A stretch of 64,000 bases of DNA, from the NCBI RefSeq assembly GCF_000292525.1, contig NZ_AEYF01000018.1, positions 1 through 64,000 of the forward strand, given 5' to 3'. Each line of letters starts with the position of its first letter. Position 1 is the first letter of the stretch. Under the pieces are notes generated by a model that saw nothing but the letters and a program-made list of their open reading frames with translations, made no database searches and was not told where the DNA came from. Shown here piece by piece: positions 54,054 through 63,791 of this stretch. Source of the stretch: Rhizobium sp. CCGE 510. Lineage in GTDB: Bacteria; Pseudomonadota; Alphaproteobacteria; Rhizobiales; Rhizobiaceae. Both the position numbers and the translations under genes were made by a program.

Positions 54054-55154
54054 ATGTTTGGCATTTCGCCTCTTGCACGCATCGGCCTTGCCATCGTCCT
54101 GATGATACTGACGCCTCCAGGCGCCGGCGCTCAGGATGCCTTCAAGGAGTTCAAGCAACTTGAATCGACGCCGAAGATGCCGAAGCTCGATGCCTTCATC
54201 GCGCCCGGCACGGCGCCCGAAGGGGTCAAGCTGCGCGATGTCGCGATGGAAGCCAAGCTGACGGCGGACGGCACGCCGGTCGAGGAGGGTCTCTCCTGGT
54301 ACGTCTTCAGCCCGATCGCCGGAGCCGACGGCAAGTTGCCGCTGATCGCCAGCGCCAAGGGCGGACCCGCTGCCTTCCAGCTCGCTCCCGGCGATTATTT
54401 CGTCAATGTCTCCTTCGGCCGCGCCGGCGTCACCAAGAAACTGACCGTGCCCACCGACGGCGAGGTCGACAAGCAGGTGATGGTGCTCGATGCCGGCGGC
54501 CTGCTGCTCAATGCCGTCTCCGGCACCGATGCCCGCATCCGCCCCGACCAGTTGAGCTTTTCGATCTATTCCTCGGAAGTGCGCGAAGACGGTGAGCGCG
54601 GCCTCGTCATGGCCGATGTCTCGCCGAATACCGTCGTCCGCCTGAATGCCGGCACCTATCACATCGTTTCCGAATATGGCAGCGTCAATGCCGTCATCCG
54701 AGCCGACATCCAGGTCGAGGCCGGCAAGCTGACCGAAGCGACGATCCAGCATCGCGCCGCGCAGGTTACTTTCAAGCTGGTCTCCGATGCCGGCGGCGAG
54801 GCGATCGCCGATACCGCATGGTCGATCCTGACGGCGGCCGGCGACAGCGTCGGCGAAAGCGTCAGCGCCTTCCCGACCATGGTTCTCGCCGAAGGCGGAT
54901 ATTCCGCCGTCGCCCGAAACAAGGACAAGATCTACCAGCGCGATTTTACCGTCGTCGCCGGCAGGAACACCGATGTCGAGGTTCTGATGAAGGACCAGCA
55001 GCCGCAGCCGCCGGTGAACGACGCGGCCCGCACGGTGCAGCAAGTGCCTGTGGGCACGCCGACACCGCCAGGCGTCCAGCCGGCTCCGGTGGCGCCACTC
55101 CCTTCCTACGAACAGCTCGCGCCGCAAGGTGGCGACGATTCCAGTCTCGATTGA
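54054..55154 (+). CDS. Secreted protein of repeated beta-sandwich units, unknown function
   Basis: A 366-residue exported protein with signal peptide (residues 1-27, ending AGAQ). Three similar beta-rich segments can be seen, each with an 'APGDY/LNAGTY/EGGYSA' turn and a following strand: AFQLAPGDYFVNVSFGRAGV, VVRLNAGTYHIVSEYGS and MVLAEGGYSAVARNKDK. This resembles carboxypeptidase-regulatory or PEGA-like sandwiches. The C-terminus is Pro/Gln-rich and ends DDSSLD. No family name is known to me. ATG 54054 gives the signal peptide; a GTG 14 codons earlier is possible. Confidence 0.75.
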   Translation: MFGISPLARIGLAIVLMILTPPGAGAQDAFKEFKQLESTPKMPKLDAFIAPGTAPEGVKLRDVAMEAKLTADGTPVEEGLSWYVFSPIAGADGKLPLIASAKGGPAAFQLAPGDYFVNVSFGRAGVTKKLTVPTDGEVDKQVMVLDAGGLLLNAVSGTDARIRPDQLSFSIYSSEVREDGERGLVMADVSPNTVVRLNAGTYHIVSEYGSVNAVIRADIQVEAGKLTEATIQHRAAQVTFKLVSDAGGEAIADTAWSILTAAGDSVGESVSAFPTMVLAEGGYSAVARNKDKIYQRDFTVVAGRNTDVEVLMKDQQPQPPVNDAARTVQQVPVGTPTPPGVQPAPVAPLPSYEQLAPQGGDDSSLD

Positions 55155-55375
55155 TTGTGCCGCAAGTGGTTTCGGCTCAGCCGAAATGTTTGGGACAGGC
55201 GCGCTTCGGCAGCGCCACTGATACGAGAGGCTCGTGATCGCGCCCGGCCGTGCCGATCAAAAGCGTTTCAGACGCGCGTTCCATCATTGCAAGGAGAATT
55301 CTTTGAAGCGCATTGCAGCTTGGTTATTGGCTGCATGATCGGGGCGGCAACATCGCGGCCCTTGATCAGCTTTCC

Positions 55376-55400
55376 GACAGCGCCGAAGCCCGGCGCTGTC
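55376..55400 (-). terminator. Hairpin downstream of thrS
   Basis: GACAGCGCC and GGCGCTGTC form a perfect 9-bp stem around a 7-base loop, 15 bases after the thrS stop on the minus strand. No T-run follows, so termination is only probable. Confidence 0.45.
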
Positions 55401-55414
55401 GAATCCCGGCCAAT

Positions 55415-57400
55415 TTAGGCGGCCTTGGCTTTTTTTGCTTCCGCCTTGCGACGGATATCGGGCGGCGTCGCTTCCAACGCGAGGCTGTCGACGGCGGCAT
55501 CGAGCCCCATCGAAACCTGATCCTGGCTGCCGAGGCGGCGGATGTTGACCGTGCGCTCCTCGGCTTCCTTCCTGCCGCAGACGATGATGACGGGCACCTT
55601 GGTGACCGAGTGTTCGCGGACCTTGTAGTTGATCTTCTCGTTGCGGAAATCGGTCTCGACGTTAAGACCGGCTTCGCGCAGCGCCTCGGCCACTTCAAGC
55701 CCGTAGGCGTCGGCTTCCGAAGTGATCGTTGCGACCACCACCTGCAGCGGCGATACCCAGAGCGGCATGTGGCCGGCGAAGTTCTCGATCAGGATGCCGA
55801 GGAAGCGCTCCATCGAGCCGCAGATGGCGCGGTGGATCATCACCGGCTGCGTCTTTTCGGAGTTGCTGTCGATGTAGAAGGCGCCGAAGCGTTCCGGCAG
55901 GTTGAAGTCGACCTGCGTCGTGCCGCATTGCCATTCGCGGCCGATCGCATCCTTCAGCGTATATTCGAACTTCGGGCCGTAGAAGGCGCCCTCGCCCGGC
56001 AGAATGCCGGTCTTGATGTTGTTCGACTGCTGCTGGATCGTCTCCAACACATTCATCATCACGCTTTCGGCACGGTCCCAGAGATCGTCGGAACCGACAC
56101 GCTTGTCCGGCCGGGTCGAGAGCTTGATGGTGACCTCGTCGAAACCGAAATCCTTGTAGACCGAGAGGATCAGATCGTTGATCTTCAGGCATTCGGCAGC
56201 CATCTGCTCATCGGTGCAGAAGATGTGCGCATCGTCCTGCGTGAAGCCACGCACGCGCATCAGCCCGTGCAGCGCGCCCGACGGTTCGTAGCGATGGACA
56301 TTGCCGAATTCGGCAAGCCGGATCGGCAGCTCGCGGTAGGATTTCAGCCCGTGCTTGAAGATCTGGATATGGCCGGGGCAGTTCATCGGCTTCAGTGCAA
56401 AAACCCGGTCGTCGTCAGTGTCGTCGCCGGCAACCGTCACCTTGAACATATTGTCGCGGTACCAGCCCCAGTGGCCGGATGTCTCCCACAGCGACTTGTC
56501 GAGCACCTGCGGCGCGTTGACTTCCTGATAGTCACCGGCCAGCCGGCGGCGCATATAGGCGACCAGCGTCTGGAAGACGCGCCAGCCCTTGCCATGCCAG
56601 AAGACCACGCCAGGGCCTTCTTCCTGGAAATGGAAGAGATCCATCTCGCGACCGAGGCGGCGGTGATCGCGTTTCTCGGCTTCGGCTAGCATATGCAGAT
56701 AATTGTCGAGTTCCGACTGTTCGGCGAAGGCCGTCCCGTAGATGCGGCTCAGCATCGGGTTGTTGCTGTCGCCGCGCCAGTAGGCGCCGGCGACCTTCAA
56801 GAGCTTGAAGGCGCTGCCGATCTGGCCGGTCGAGGCCATGTGCGGGCCGCGGCATAGGTCGAACCAGTCGCCCTGGTAATAGATCTTCAGATCCTGCCCT
56901 GCCGGGATCGCGTCGACGAGTTCGACCTTGTACTGCTCACCCTTGTCGGCGAAGACCTGTTTGGCCTTCTCGCGCGACCAGACCTGCTTGGTGAAGGCGG
57001 CGTTGCGGGCGATGATCTCCTTCATCTTCTTTTCGATCTTCGGCAGATCGTCGAGGGTGAAGGGCTCGTTCTTGGCAAAGTCGTAATAGAAACCGTTTTC
57101 GATGACCGGGCCGATCGTCACCTGGGTGCCGGGCCAAAGCTCCTGCACCGCTTCGGCCATGACATGCGCCGCATCGTGGCGGATGAGCTCCAGGGCGCGG
57201 TCGTCGTTGCGGGCGATGATCTCGATCCGGCCCGTCGTCACGGGATCGGAAAGGTCGCGCACGGTGCCGTCGATGGCAATGGCGACCGCCTTCTTGGCAA
57301 GCGACTTGGAAATGGATTCGGCGACATCCCGGCCGGTTGCGCCAGCATCGTAGCTGCGCACGGAACCATCGGGAAATGTCAGGGAAATAGCTTGGGACAT
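55415..57400 (-). CDS. thrS: Threonyl-tRNA synthetase
   Basis: A 661-residue class II synthetase. A TGS domain (residues about 1-65) is followed by the editing domain ([11 protein letters not shown] near 75-85, and DLCRGPHM near 182-189), the catalytic core with motif 2 ([20 protein letters not shown]) and CxxH zinc contacts ([10 protein letters not shown]), and the C-terminal anticodon-binding domain ([14 protein letters not shown]). All key parts are present. AAGGAG upstream of ATG 57400. A small hairpin (CCCGC/GCGGG, 57421-57438) lies in its leader but no T-box or attenuator peptide is seen. Confidence 0.97.
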   Translation of the reverse strand: MSQAISLTFPDGSVRSYDAGATGRDVAESISKSLAKKAVAIAIDGTVRDLSDPVTTGRIEIIARNDDRALELIRHDAAHVMAEAVQELWPGTQVTIGPVIENGFYYDFAKNEPFTLDDLPKIEKKMKEIIARNAAFTKQVWSREKAKQVFADKGEQYKVELVDAIPAGQDLKIYYQGDWFDLCRGPHMASTGQIGSAFKLLKVAGAYWRGDSNNPMLSRIYGTAFAEQSELDNYLHMLAEAEKRDHRRLGREMDLFHFQEEGPGVVFWHGKGWRVFQTLVAYMRRRLAGDYQEVNAPQVLDKSLWETSGHWGWYRDNMFKVTVAGDDTDDDRVFALKPMNCPGHIQIFKHGLKSYRELPIRLAEFGNVHRYEPSGALHGLMRVRGFTQDDAHIFCTDEQMAAECLKINDLILSVYKDFGFDEVTIKLSTRPDKRVGSDDLWDRAESVMMNVLETIQQQSNNIKTGILPGEGAFYGPKFEYTLKDAIGREWQCGTTQVDFNLPERFGAFYIDSNSEKTQPVMIHRAICGSMERFLGILIENFAGHMPLWVSPLQVVVATITSEADAYGLEVAEALREAGLNVETDFRNEKINYKVREHSVTKVPVIIVCGRKEAEERTVNIRRLGSQDQVSMGLDAAVDSLALEATPPDIRRKAEAKKAKAA

Positions 57401-57521
57401 CGAAATTCTCCTTGTCCAGTCCCGCCAACGAATGCGGGTGGTTGCAACGGCAGCACTTCCGTCTTTGGATGCGCTCCCGCCTGATAATCAGATTTCCCTC
57501 GCGAGTAAAGACGAAGCCGGC

Positions 57522-58049
57522 CTACATGATCATCTCGGCAAGGCCGCACACGGTGTTCCAGTTGCGCATCGTCCCGACGCCTATCCGCTTGGTCGTCAGG
57601 GCCGAAAGCAGCTTGGACTGGCTCGGCTTGCCGGCAAAGTCGATCCAGAGATCGCCGCCGACGACGGCCATGCGCTGTCCCTCCGTCATCAGCTCTTTCA
57701 GCGCCTCCACCTTCTTGGGATCGACCGGCAGTCGCATTACCCGGACGATGACCTCTTCGGCGTTGCCGTCCTTGAACGGATTGGTGCTGCAAAGCGCCAT
57801 CCAACTGCAGTCGTTGCGCACGACGATATCGACGTGTTTGCCGAATTTTTCTTCAAAGCCCTCTTCCAAGGCCACCTCCAGTTCGTGCGGCCGCATATTG
57901 TCAGCTTCGAAAACCAGATTGCCGGTGGAAACCAACGTGCGCGGCTCGCGATAACCGAGCTCTTCGGCCAGCGCGCGCAAATCCTGCATGATCACGCGGC
58001 GATCGGGCGTCAGGACAATGCTGTGCAGAAGGGCGATAAACGTACTCAT
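57522..58049 (-). CDS. DUF1697 family protein
   Basis: A 175-residue soluble protein of DUF1697. Recognised by the start FIALLHSIVLTPDRRVIMQD, then LAEELGYREPRTLVSTGNLV, and the end SKLLSALTTKRIGVGTMRNW. The canonical 'LLRGINVGG' start is altered to ALLHSIVLT. Function unknown. GAGGAG nine bases before ATG 58049. It sits between thrS and yidD on the same strand, with 122-126 bp gaps on both sides. Confidence 0.88.
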   Translation of the reverse strand: MSTFIALLHSIVLTPDRRVIMQDLRALAEELGYREPRTLVSTGNLVFEADNMRPHELEVALEEGFEEKFGKHVDIVVRNDCSWMALCSTNPFKDGNAEEVIVRVMRLPVDPKKVEALKELMTEGQRMAVVGGDLWIDFAGKPSQSKLLSALTTKRIGVGTMRNWNTVCGLAEMIM

Positions 58050-58175
58050 GGCCGTTAGAACTCCTCTCCTACATCGGTTGCGAAACCATGATCACCGAAG
58101 GGTGACCATCCTTCACGCATCATCGCTGCCCGGCCCTGCCAACACATCCGTATTCGCCGGGCATCGTCATGGCGC

Positions 58176-58565
58176 TCACCCTCTCTTGCGTCCGAGGGAG
58201 AGATACCGCCACGGCGTCCACCAGCGGAACCGGTCGCCGAGCACTTCCGGAACCTGGTCGAGGCCGCTGGTGCCGCCCGGGCCGCAGCGGCCGACCCGAA
58301 ACAACGTCATCCAGCCGCCGGCCCACAGTCCATGGCGGGCGATCGACTCATAGCCATATTCGGAGCAGGTGGGGATATGGCGGCAGGAATTGCCGACAAA
58401 GCCCGAAAGCGTCAGCTGGTAGAAGCGGATGAACCCCATGCCGAGCAGGCGGTCGGGAGTCTTGCGGAACGGACCGCTATAGTTGCGGGAAGTGGATGCG
58501 GTCTTTTCACGCGGCTTTTCCCCGTCATCCTCATCGCCTGCCTGCAGGGCGCAGAACTCGCACAT
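58176..58565 (-). CDS. yidD: Membrane protein insertion efficiency factor YidD
   Basis: A 129-residue protein. The YidD core is clear at about residues 42-115: FIRFYQLTLSGFVGNSCRHI, PTCSEYGYESIARHG, and GWMTLFRVGRCGPGG. A short Cys-containing N-terminal extension (MCEFCALQAG) is seen in rhizobial versions. YidD is thought to help insertion of membrane proteins with YidC. The start lies five bases after the IscU-like gene's stop, so the two are co-transcribed, an order known in rhizobia. Confidence 0.92.
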   Translation of the reverse strand: MCEFCALQAGDEDDGEKPREKTASTSRNYSGPFRKTPDRLLGMGFIRFYQLTLSGFVGNSCRHIPTCSEYGYESIARHGLWAGGWMTLFRVGRCGPGGTSGLDQVPEVLGDRFRWWTPWRYLSLGRKRG

Positions 58566-58570
58566 CTCCG

Positions 58571-59017
58571 TTACGCCTCGACAATCTCAGCCCGTTTCGC
58601 CTCGATCTGCCCGATCGCATCGACGACCGCATCGAAGGTCAGCATCGTCGAGGCATGGCGGGCCTTGTAGTCCCGCACCGGCAGCAGATAACGCATGTCT
58701 TCGAACCGTCCCTCCGGCCCTGCACCATCTGCCTTCAACATGGCAAGCATGTCCTGGCGTGCCTGGCGCAATTCGCCGGATGTGGCGCCGACGACATGGC
58801 GGGCCATGATCGAGGACGAGGCCTGGCCGAGCGCGCAGGCCTTCACGTCATGAGCAAAACCGGTCACCATATCGCCGTCCATCTTCAGCCAGATCCTGAC
58901 CTTCGAGCCGCAAAGCTTCGAATAGGCCTGGGCGCTCGCATCGGCCTCCGCCAACATGCCGGTCAACGGAATATTGCCGGCGAATTCGAGGATCTTGCTG
59001 TTGTAGATGTCGTCCAT
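58571..59017 (-). CDS. IscU/SufU-like iron-sulfur scaffold homologue lacking the third cysteine
   Basis: A 148-residue protein with the NifU N-terminal/IscU fold. Two scaffold Cys are visible in SKLCGSKVR and KACALGQASS; where IscU has its third Cys the sequence reads YKARHASTML, without Cys. This layout is common in the alphaproteobacterial group next to yidD, so it is a variant and not a broken gene. It may have a cluster-transfer or regulatory function. GGAG eight bases before ATG 59017. Confidence 0.85.
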   Translation of the reverse strand: MDDIYNSKILEFAGNIPLTGMLAEADASAQAYSKLCGSKVRIWLKMDGDMVTGFAHDVKACALGQASSSIMARHVVGATSGELRQARQDMLAMLKADGAGPEGRFEDMRYLLPVRDYKARHASTMLTFDAVVDAIGQIEAKRAEIVEA

Positions 59018-59327
59018 GTTAGATCTCCGCTCCAAAATCGCTGCGGATCGGCCTCAACAAGGGCTGTTATTGTTATTGAAACAAAAAATACACCGTGTCA
59101 TCTGAGGATACTTACATACGATGGCCGTCTTCCTATATGTATGTCGTTCGAAGGCCATGAAAATGCAATGGCCTCGTGTAAGTTTGATTGGGAAACCGTG
59201 CCGGACGGGCGTTGAATGCGCCTCGAAAGCCCCGGAGCCTGCCAAAGGTGCATGAATTCCCGTATGGGATTGACCAGTGGCGATTCCGACAGATCGGTCC
59301 GCGGTGCGGACCAGGAGACCATTGTTC
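59018..59327. other. Divergent intergenic region before folE
   Basis: A 310-bp gap with promoters for both directions. The part 59056-59150 is AT-rich. I see no riboswitch-like conserved block (no THF or pre-Q1 motif), no clear Irr/RirA iron box and no convincing gene. Confidence 0.4.
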
Positions 59328-59942
59328 ATGGACGCCATCGTAAAAAACTTTCCGCAGACGACCCGCGACTCCGATCGCCCCTCTCAGCAGGAGGCGGAGG
59401 AAGCCGTTCGTGTGCTGTTGCGCTGGGCCGGTGACAACCCGACCCGCGAAGGCCTGCTCGAAACGCCTGCCCGCGTCGTCAAATCGTACCGCGAGCTTTT
59501 TTCCGGCTACGACATGGCGCCGGAAGACGTGCTCGGCCGCACCTTCGAAGAGGTCGCCGGTTACGACGACATGGTCCTCGTCAAGGACATTCCGTTCTTC
59601 TCGCATTGCGAACACCACATGGTGCCGATCATCGGCAAGGCCCACGTCGCCTACATGCCGGACGGGCGTGTGCTCGGCCTGTCGAAGATTGCCCGCGTCG
59701 TCGAGATTTATGGCCGCCGCCTGCAGACGCAGGAAACGATGACCGCGCAGATCGCCCGGGCCATCGACGATACGCTTAATCCGCGCGGGGTCGCGGTGAT
59801 GATCGAGGCCGAACATATGTGCATGGCGATGCGCGGCGTTCAGAAGCAGGGCTCGACCACGTTGACGACGACGTTTACGGGTACGTTCAAGACCGAACCG
59901 GCCGATCAGGCCCGTTTCATGACCATGGTGCGGAGCCGCTGA
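59328..59942 (+). CDS. folE: GTP cyclohydrolase I
   Basis: A 204-residue enzyme converting GTP to dihydroneopterin triphosphate, first step of folate synthesis. Zinc ligands: Cys94 and His97 in SHCEHHMVP (residues 92-100) and a Cys in [12 protein letters not shown] near 163-174. [20 protein letters not shown] near 125-144 is the FolE signature. It is the type IA zinc enzyme. ATG 59328 with AGGAG about 10 bases upstream; the frame is open 17 codons further. hisI follows after 25 bases. Confidence 0.96.
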   Translation: MDAIVKNFPQTTRDSDRPSQQEAEEAVRVLLRWAGDNPTREGLLETPARVVKSYRELFSGYDMAPEDVLGRTFEEVAGYDDMVLVKDIPFFSHCEHHMVPIIGKAHVAYMPDGRVLGLSKIARVVEIYGRRLQTQETMTAQIARAIDDTLNPRGVAVMIEAEHMCMAMRGVQKQGSTTLTTTFTGTFKTEPADQARFMTMVRSR

Positions 59943-59967
59943 TACCGGCTCCCGCAGGAGGGCCGCG

Positions 59968-60420
59968 ATGAGTCACATGATCTTCAATCAACCATCCGAG
60001 GACAAGTCGGCGTTGGAAGACGCCGGCGATTTCACGCCGCGTTTCGATGACCGCGGCCTGATCACCGCGATCGTCACCGACGCCGGCGACGGCGAGTTGC
60101 TGATGGTGGCGCACATGAACGCCCAGGCGCTGGCGCTGACCATCCAGACCGGCACGGCCCATTATTTCAGCCGTTCGCGCGGCAAGATCTGGAAGAAGGG
60201 TGAAACCTCGGGCAATCTCCAGACGGTGAAGGAAATTCGCACCGATTGCGATCAGGACGCCATCTGGCTGAAGGTCGAAGTCGCCGGCCACGACGCCACC
60301 TGTCACACCGGCCGCCGCTCCTGCTTCTATCGGACAATTACGCTTCAAGACGGAAAGCCGATGCTCGATATCGTCGACGACGAGCGTCATTTCGATCCGC
60401 AGGACGTTTACGGGAAATAA
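59968..60420 (+). CDS. hisI: Phosphoribosyl-AMP cyclohydrolase
   Basis: A 150-residue enzyme opening the purine ring of PR-AMP in histidine synthesis. Conserved features: [35 protein letters not shown] with a metal Cys-Asp group, and [11 protein letters not shown]. It is monofunctional (no HisE fusion). It starts 25 bases after folE and is probably co-transcribed with it, an arrangement common in rhizobia. Confidence 0.96.
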   Translation: MSHMIFNQPSEDKSALEDAGDFTPRFDDRGLITAIVTDAGDGELLMVAHMNAQALALTIQTGTAHYFSRSRGKIWKKGETSGNLQTVKEIRTDCDQDAIWLKVEVAGHDATCHTGRRSCFYRTITLQDGKPMLDIVDDERHFDPQDVYGK

Positions 60421-60536
60421 GCCGAACCTCCCGGCATCTGCTCCTTATTGCGCCAAAAATTGCTTCTATATACCATTCGGAAACTGATCGGGCACACTAT
60501 CGGGACCCAAAGTGTTCTGCTGGGAGGGAGAGCGCC

Positions 60537-61499
60537 ATGCTGAGCTGGAATTTGCATCGTCAAAGCTCTGAAGGCGAAGGTTCCGGTACCGGCATATCCA
60601 CCACGATCGAGGTGATCCCGCCTCCAGCACCCGTCAAGAAAATCAAGATTGCGCTGGCGCTCGGCGGTGGCGCTGCCCGCGGCTGGGCCCATATCGGCGT
60701 GCTGCGCGCCCTCGACGAAGCAAAAATCGAGATCGGCATGATTGCCGGCACCTCGATCGGCGCGCTGGTCGGCGGCTGCTATCTGGCCGGCAAACTCGAT
60801 GAACTCGAAAGTTTCGCCCGCTCGCTGACCATGCGCCGGATCGCTAGTCTGCTCGATCTCACCATCGGCGGCAGTGGCCTGTTCGGCGGCATGCGGCTGA
60901 CCAAGCGTATGCAGGAACATCTCGAAGGCCTGAACGTCGAGGATCTCGACCGGCCGTTCGTCGCCGTCGCCGCCGAGGTCAATACCGGTCACGAGGTCTG
61001 GATCGCCAATGGTTCGCTGATTACGGCGCTGCGCGCCTCCTATGCCCTGCCCGGCATCTTCGAGCCGGTGCGCAGCAATCACCGCACGCTGGTCGACGGC
61101 GCGTTGGTCAACCCCGTCCCCGTCTCCGTCTGCCGCGCCTACGAGCAGCCGCTGGTCGTCGCCGTCAACCTCAATTACGATCTCTATGGCCGCTCGGCCG
61201 TCGTTCGGCACAATGCCAGCCTCTCGCCGCAGGAAGTGCAGAAGCAGGAAGAGGCGCCCTATGCCCGTCTCGGCATGACCGGCGTCATGGTCCAGGCCTT
61301 CAACATCATCCAGGACAGGATCGCCCGCGCCCGCCTTGCCGGCGACCCGCCGGATATTTCGCTGCAGCCGCGTCTGAGCTACATCGGCCTTTCGGAATTC
61401 CACCGGGCGGGCGAAGCGATCGAACGCGGCTACGAGGAAGCCAGGGCAAGACTCCCCGAAATCAAACGCATGCAGGAAGTCTACGCCACCTCCCCCTGA
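60537..61499 (+). CDS. Patatin-like phospholipase
   Basis: A 320-residue protein of the bacterial patatin-like family (RssA/YchK type). Oxyanion GGGAARGWAHIG begins at residue 43, the nucleophile is Ser73 in AGTSIGALVG and the dyad Asp187 in LVDGALVNP. The first 35 residues are a low-complexity leader. It should hydrolyse phospholipid or acyl esters at the membrane; substrate unknown. GGGAG upstream of ATG 60537. Convergent with the CBS gene. Confidence 0.93.
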   Translation: MLSWNLHRQSSEGEGSGTGISTTIEVIPPPAPVKKIKIALALGGGAARGWAHIGVLRALDEAKIEIGMIAGTSIGALVGGCYLAGKLDELESFARSLTMRRIASLLDLTIGGSGLFGGMRLTKRMQEHLEGLNVEDLDRPFVAVAAEVNTGHEVWIANGSLITALRASYALPGIFEPVRSNHRTLVDGALVNPVPVSVCRAYEQPLVVAVNLNYDLYGRSAVVRHNASLSPQEVQKQEEAPYARLGMTGVMVQAFNIIQDRIARARLAGDPPDISLQPRLSYIGLSEFHRAGEAIERGYEEARARLPEIKRMQEVYATSP

Positions 61500-61568
61500 T
61501 GGATATCATCCGAAAGCCCGTAGCCGTTTCGCGGCGACGGTATCGCTCAAACCAGGCCGGCGAAAACC

Positions 61569-61997
61569 TCAGCCGGCGATATAGGCCTTGATCTCCTCGG
61601 CCTCGCGCTCGACTTCGGCGATGCGCGATTTCACCACGTCACCGATCGAGATGATACCGGCAAGCTTGCCGTTGCTTTCTACCGGCACATGCCGGAAACG
61701 GCGGCTGGTCATCAGTTCCATCAACTCGTTGACGGTCGTCTCCTCATGGCAGCGGTAGACCTTCGCGGTCATCACCTGACCCAGCGGCTGGTCGAGCCCG
61801 TCCTTGCCATGTTTGGCGATCGCATGCACGAGGTCACGCTCGGTGAACATGCCGGAAATCCGGTTCTCCATGCCGACGACGACGATGGCGCCGATCTTCT
61901 TCTTGCTGAGAATGACGGCCGCCTCGGCGACGGTCGTGTTCGGCCCGGCGGTGACGACGTCCCTGCCCTTCAGGTCGAGGATTGCTTTGACTGACAT
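61569..61997 (-). CDS. Tandem CBS-domain protein
   Basis: A 142-residue cytoplasmic protein made of two CBS domains (about residues 8-65 and 73-130): TTVAEAAVILSKKKIGAIVV, RISGMFTERDLVHAIA, then TTVNELMELMTSRRFRHVPV and KLAGIISIGDVVKSRI. CBS pairs bind adenine nucleotides and often sense energy state. It has no partner domain, so it acts on other proteins. Rhizobial homologues are common; target unknown. Confidence 0.92.
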   Translation of the reverse strand: MSVKAILDLKGRDVVTAGPNTTVAEAAVILSKKKIGAIVVVGMENRISGMFTERDLVHAIAKHGKDGLDQPLGQVMTAKVYRCHEETTVNELMELMTSRRFRHVPVESNGKLAGIISIGDVVKSRIAEVEREAEEIKAYIAG

Positions 61998-62088
61998 TCG
62001 AACCTCCTATGTCCGTGAAACACTTGTCACAGGCATCCGCGGCGGTTTCTCCCCCCAGCGCGGATAGGTCAATCGTGCACCGCCCGGC

Positions 62089-62880
62089 TCAGGATTGCAA
62101 CAGATCCTTCTCCGTTCCGGCAGGTTCCGCAACAGGCGGGCGCGGTAGTCGATCGAACAACGAAAACAGCAGGAAACCGAAAACGAAGCCGCCGATATGC
62201 GCGTCCCAGGCAATGGCCTGGTCGCTGTCGCCGACGAGCGGGATGCCGACGGCGATCAGGGCGTTGCCGACCAGCCAGAGCAGCATGAAGATGACGACCG
62301 TGCGGCTCTGCAGCGCCTCGGCAATGGAAAGCCGGGCATTGAGATGCGCAGGCAGCATCGGCCGCCGTTCGGCCGGAAAGGCGAATCGGCAGGCAGCGCC
62401 CATCAGCCCGGAGATGACACCCGACGCGCCGATCAGCAACGTCACATCCCCCCAGTTCAGGATCGCATGCAGTGCTGCCGATGCGACGGCCGAAAAAAGC
62501 CAGAAGAGCACGAAACGCAGCGTCCCGATGCGGCGCACGACCGGCGCGCCGAAGGCCATCAGCCAGAAGGCGTTGAAGACGATATGCTGGACGCTGCCGT
62601 GAAGCAGTGAATAGGTGACGGGCGTCCAGAACAGCTCAAGCCCCTGCTGCGACAGTGGAATAACATAGCGGGCGGGAACGAAGCCGAAGGTCAAGAATAG
62701 CCAGCTCAGCGCATCGTCCGAAAGAACGAGCTCCTGCACCGCATAGATGACAACAAGCAGGCAAAGACTGAAGAACAGCGCTGGCGGAAGGTTGAAGACC
62801 GGCACGCGCGGCGGCTTTGCCGGCGGCTGGACCTCGGGAGGTTCGGGCGCCTTATGCGGCTCGGCCGTCTGCTCATTCAT
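62089..62880 (-). CDS. Rhomboid-family intramembrane serine protease
   Basis: A 263-residue membrane protein with about six helices. The catalytic Ser153 is in LIGASGVISGLMGA and His228 in WDAHIGGFVFGF; HGSVQHIVFNAFWL near residue 94 is the conserved loop/His-Asn region of rhomboids. A Pro-rich N-terminal tail (residues 5-30) faces the cytosol. It cleaves membrane-spanning substrates, unknown here. ATG 62880 chosen; the open frame further upstream runs through a terminator hairpin and is not coding. Confidence 0.92.
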   Translation of the reverse strand: MNEQTAEPHKAPEPPEVQPPAKPPRVPVFNLPPALFFSLCLLVVIYAVQELVLSDDALSWLFLTFGFVPARYVIPLSQQGLELFWTPVTYSLLHGSVQHIVFNAFWLMAFGAPVVRRIGTLRFVLFWLFSAVASAALHAILNWGDVTLLIGASGVISGLMGAACRFAFPAERRPMLPAHLNARLSIAEALQSRTVVIFMLLWLVGNALIAVGIPLVGDSDQAIAWDAHIGGFVFGFLLFSLFDRLPRPPVAEPAGTEKDLLQS

Positions 62881-62926
62881 TTCGATATCGCCTCGTTGAG
62901 GCCACAGCCATACAGGACCACCTGTC

Positions 62927-62957
62927 AAAAAAAAAGCCGTCCGAAGTGCCGGACGGC
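62927..62957 (-). terminator. Strong Rho-independent terminator on the minus strand
   Basis: GCCGTCCG (62936-62943) and CGGACGGC (62950-62957) form a perfect 8-bp stem with a 6-base loop, followed on the minus strand by nine T. It lies upstream of the rhomboid gene and ends some transcript that starts to its right, for which no protein gene exists. Confidence 0.9.
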
Positions 62958-63085
62958 ATACCGGGAGTTCGAGGAAAGACCTCAGCCCGGGCAGGTTGTG
63001 CTGAACTTCGAAAGTCGAAGCGATGGCCGGACACTGCCACGACGGGCACAGCATCTCAACCGAAACCGTTTCTTAACCTTAACCG
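62927..63085 (-). ncRNA. Candidate small RNA between rhomboid and PAS genes
   Basis: A strong terminator (62927-62957) lies in an intergenic region with no reading frame of its own, between divergent genes. Upstream of it, about 63000-62960 on the minus strand, further self-complementary segments (CCCGGGCTGAGG, CTTCGACTTTCGAAG) can fold. Together this suggests a small RNA of about 100-160 bases. The 5' end given is a guess; no clear sigma-70 promoter was identified. Confidence 0.4.
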
Positions 63086-63173
63086 CCGCGAGTTGGCATG
63101 AAATCCGCAAGGTAGAGCCTGTAAAGGCAATGATTGCCCGAAAATGATCCGGAATGGGACAGGTTGGTGAAAA

Positions 63174-63791
63174 ATGCGTGTGCAAACGACCATCGAAATT
63201 TTTGATTACTGGAACCGTATCCGCGGCGCTGCCGATGCGCCGCTGAAATCGCAGGTCGAACCCTCCGCCGTACCCCATCTGCTCCAAAGCCTGTTCATCC
63301 TCGAGACGCGCGAGGAAGGCGACATCGGCTTCCGGCTCGCCGGCACCCGCATCTGCGATCTGTTTGGGCGGGACCTGCGCGGCGCACGTTTCTCCTCACT
63401 CTGGGCAAACGGCCAGCATGCCGACATCGAACGCACGGCGATGGGTGTGATGGACCATACCATGCCGGCCCTGTTCAATGCGACCGGCTACAGCACCGTC
63501 GGTCATCAGGCCTCCTTCGAGATCATCATGATGCCGCTGCGCTCGCCGGGCGGCGCCTGCGATCGGCTGCTCGGTGCGATCGCACCCACGGCGGCTGCGA
63601 GCTGGCTGGAAATCGTGCCGCTCGAATTCCTGGCGCTCGACCGCAGCCGTCTGCTGCCCGGAAAATTCGGCAACGCTGAAGCCGCTGAGCTGCGCCCTAT
63701 CAACGAAGTCGTTGCCGGCAAAAGCTTCGGTTTCGGGCAGGTCATGCGCCGTATGGTGTCGCAGCTGCTGACGAGTGCGGAGGCGCGCTGA
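63174..63791 (+). CDS. PAS_5-family (PF07310) PAS-like protein
   Basis: A 205-residue protein of the alphaproteobacterial PAS-like family PF07310. Typical: FDYWNRIRGAADAPLKSQVE at the start, SLFILETREEGDIGFRLAGT, ICDLFGRDLRGARFSSLW, and a second half ending FLALDRSRLLP. Function unknown; it is usually followed by a PilZ-domain gene, as here. ATG 63174 with GGTTGGTG upstream. Confidence 0.9.
   Translation: MRVQTTIEIFDYWNRIRGAADAPLKSQVEPSAVPHLLQSLFILETREEGDIGFRLAGTRICDLFGRDLRGARFSSLWANGQHADIERTAMGVMDHTMPALFNATGYSTVGHQASFEIIMMPLRSPGGACDRLLGAIAPTAAASWLEIVPLEFLALDRSRLLPGKFGNAEAAELRPINEVVAGKSFGFGQVMRRMVSQLLTSAEAR

Noticed and set aside
57401..57521. T-box or attenuator before thrS
   Set aside because: Only a 5-bp hairpin, no T-box conserved sequence and no leader peptide rich in Thr codons; T-boxes are not expected in this group.
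59141..59215. 24-codon frame MSFEGHENAMASCKF... before folE
   Set aside because: No binding site at proper distance and no membrane or domain pattern.
62881..63054. Longer N-terminus for the rhomboid protein
   Set aside because: The extension would translate a strong terminator hairpin and T-run; ATG 62880 gives the normal family start.
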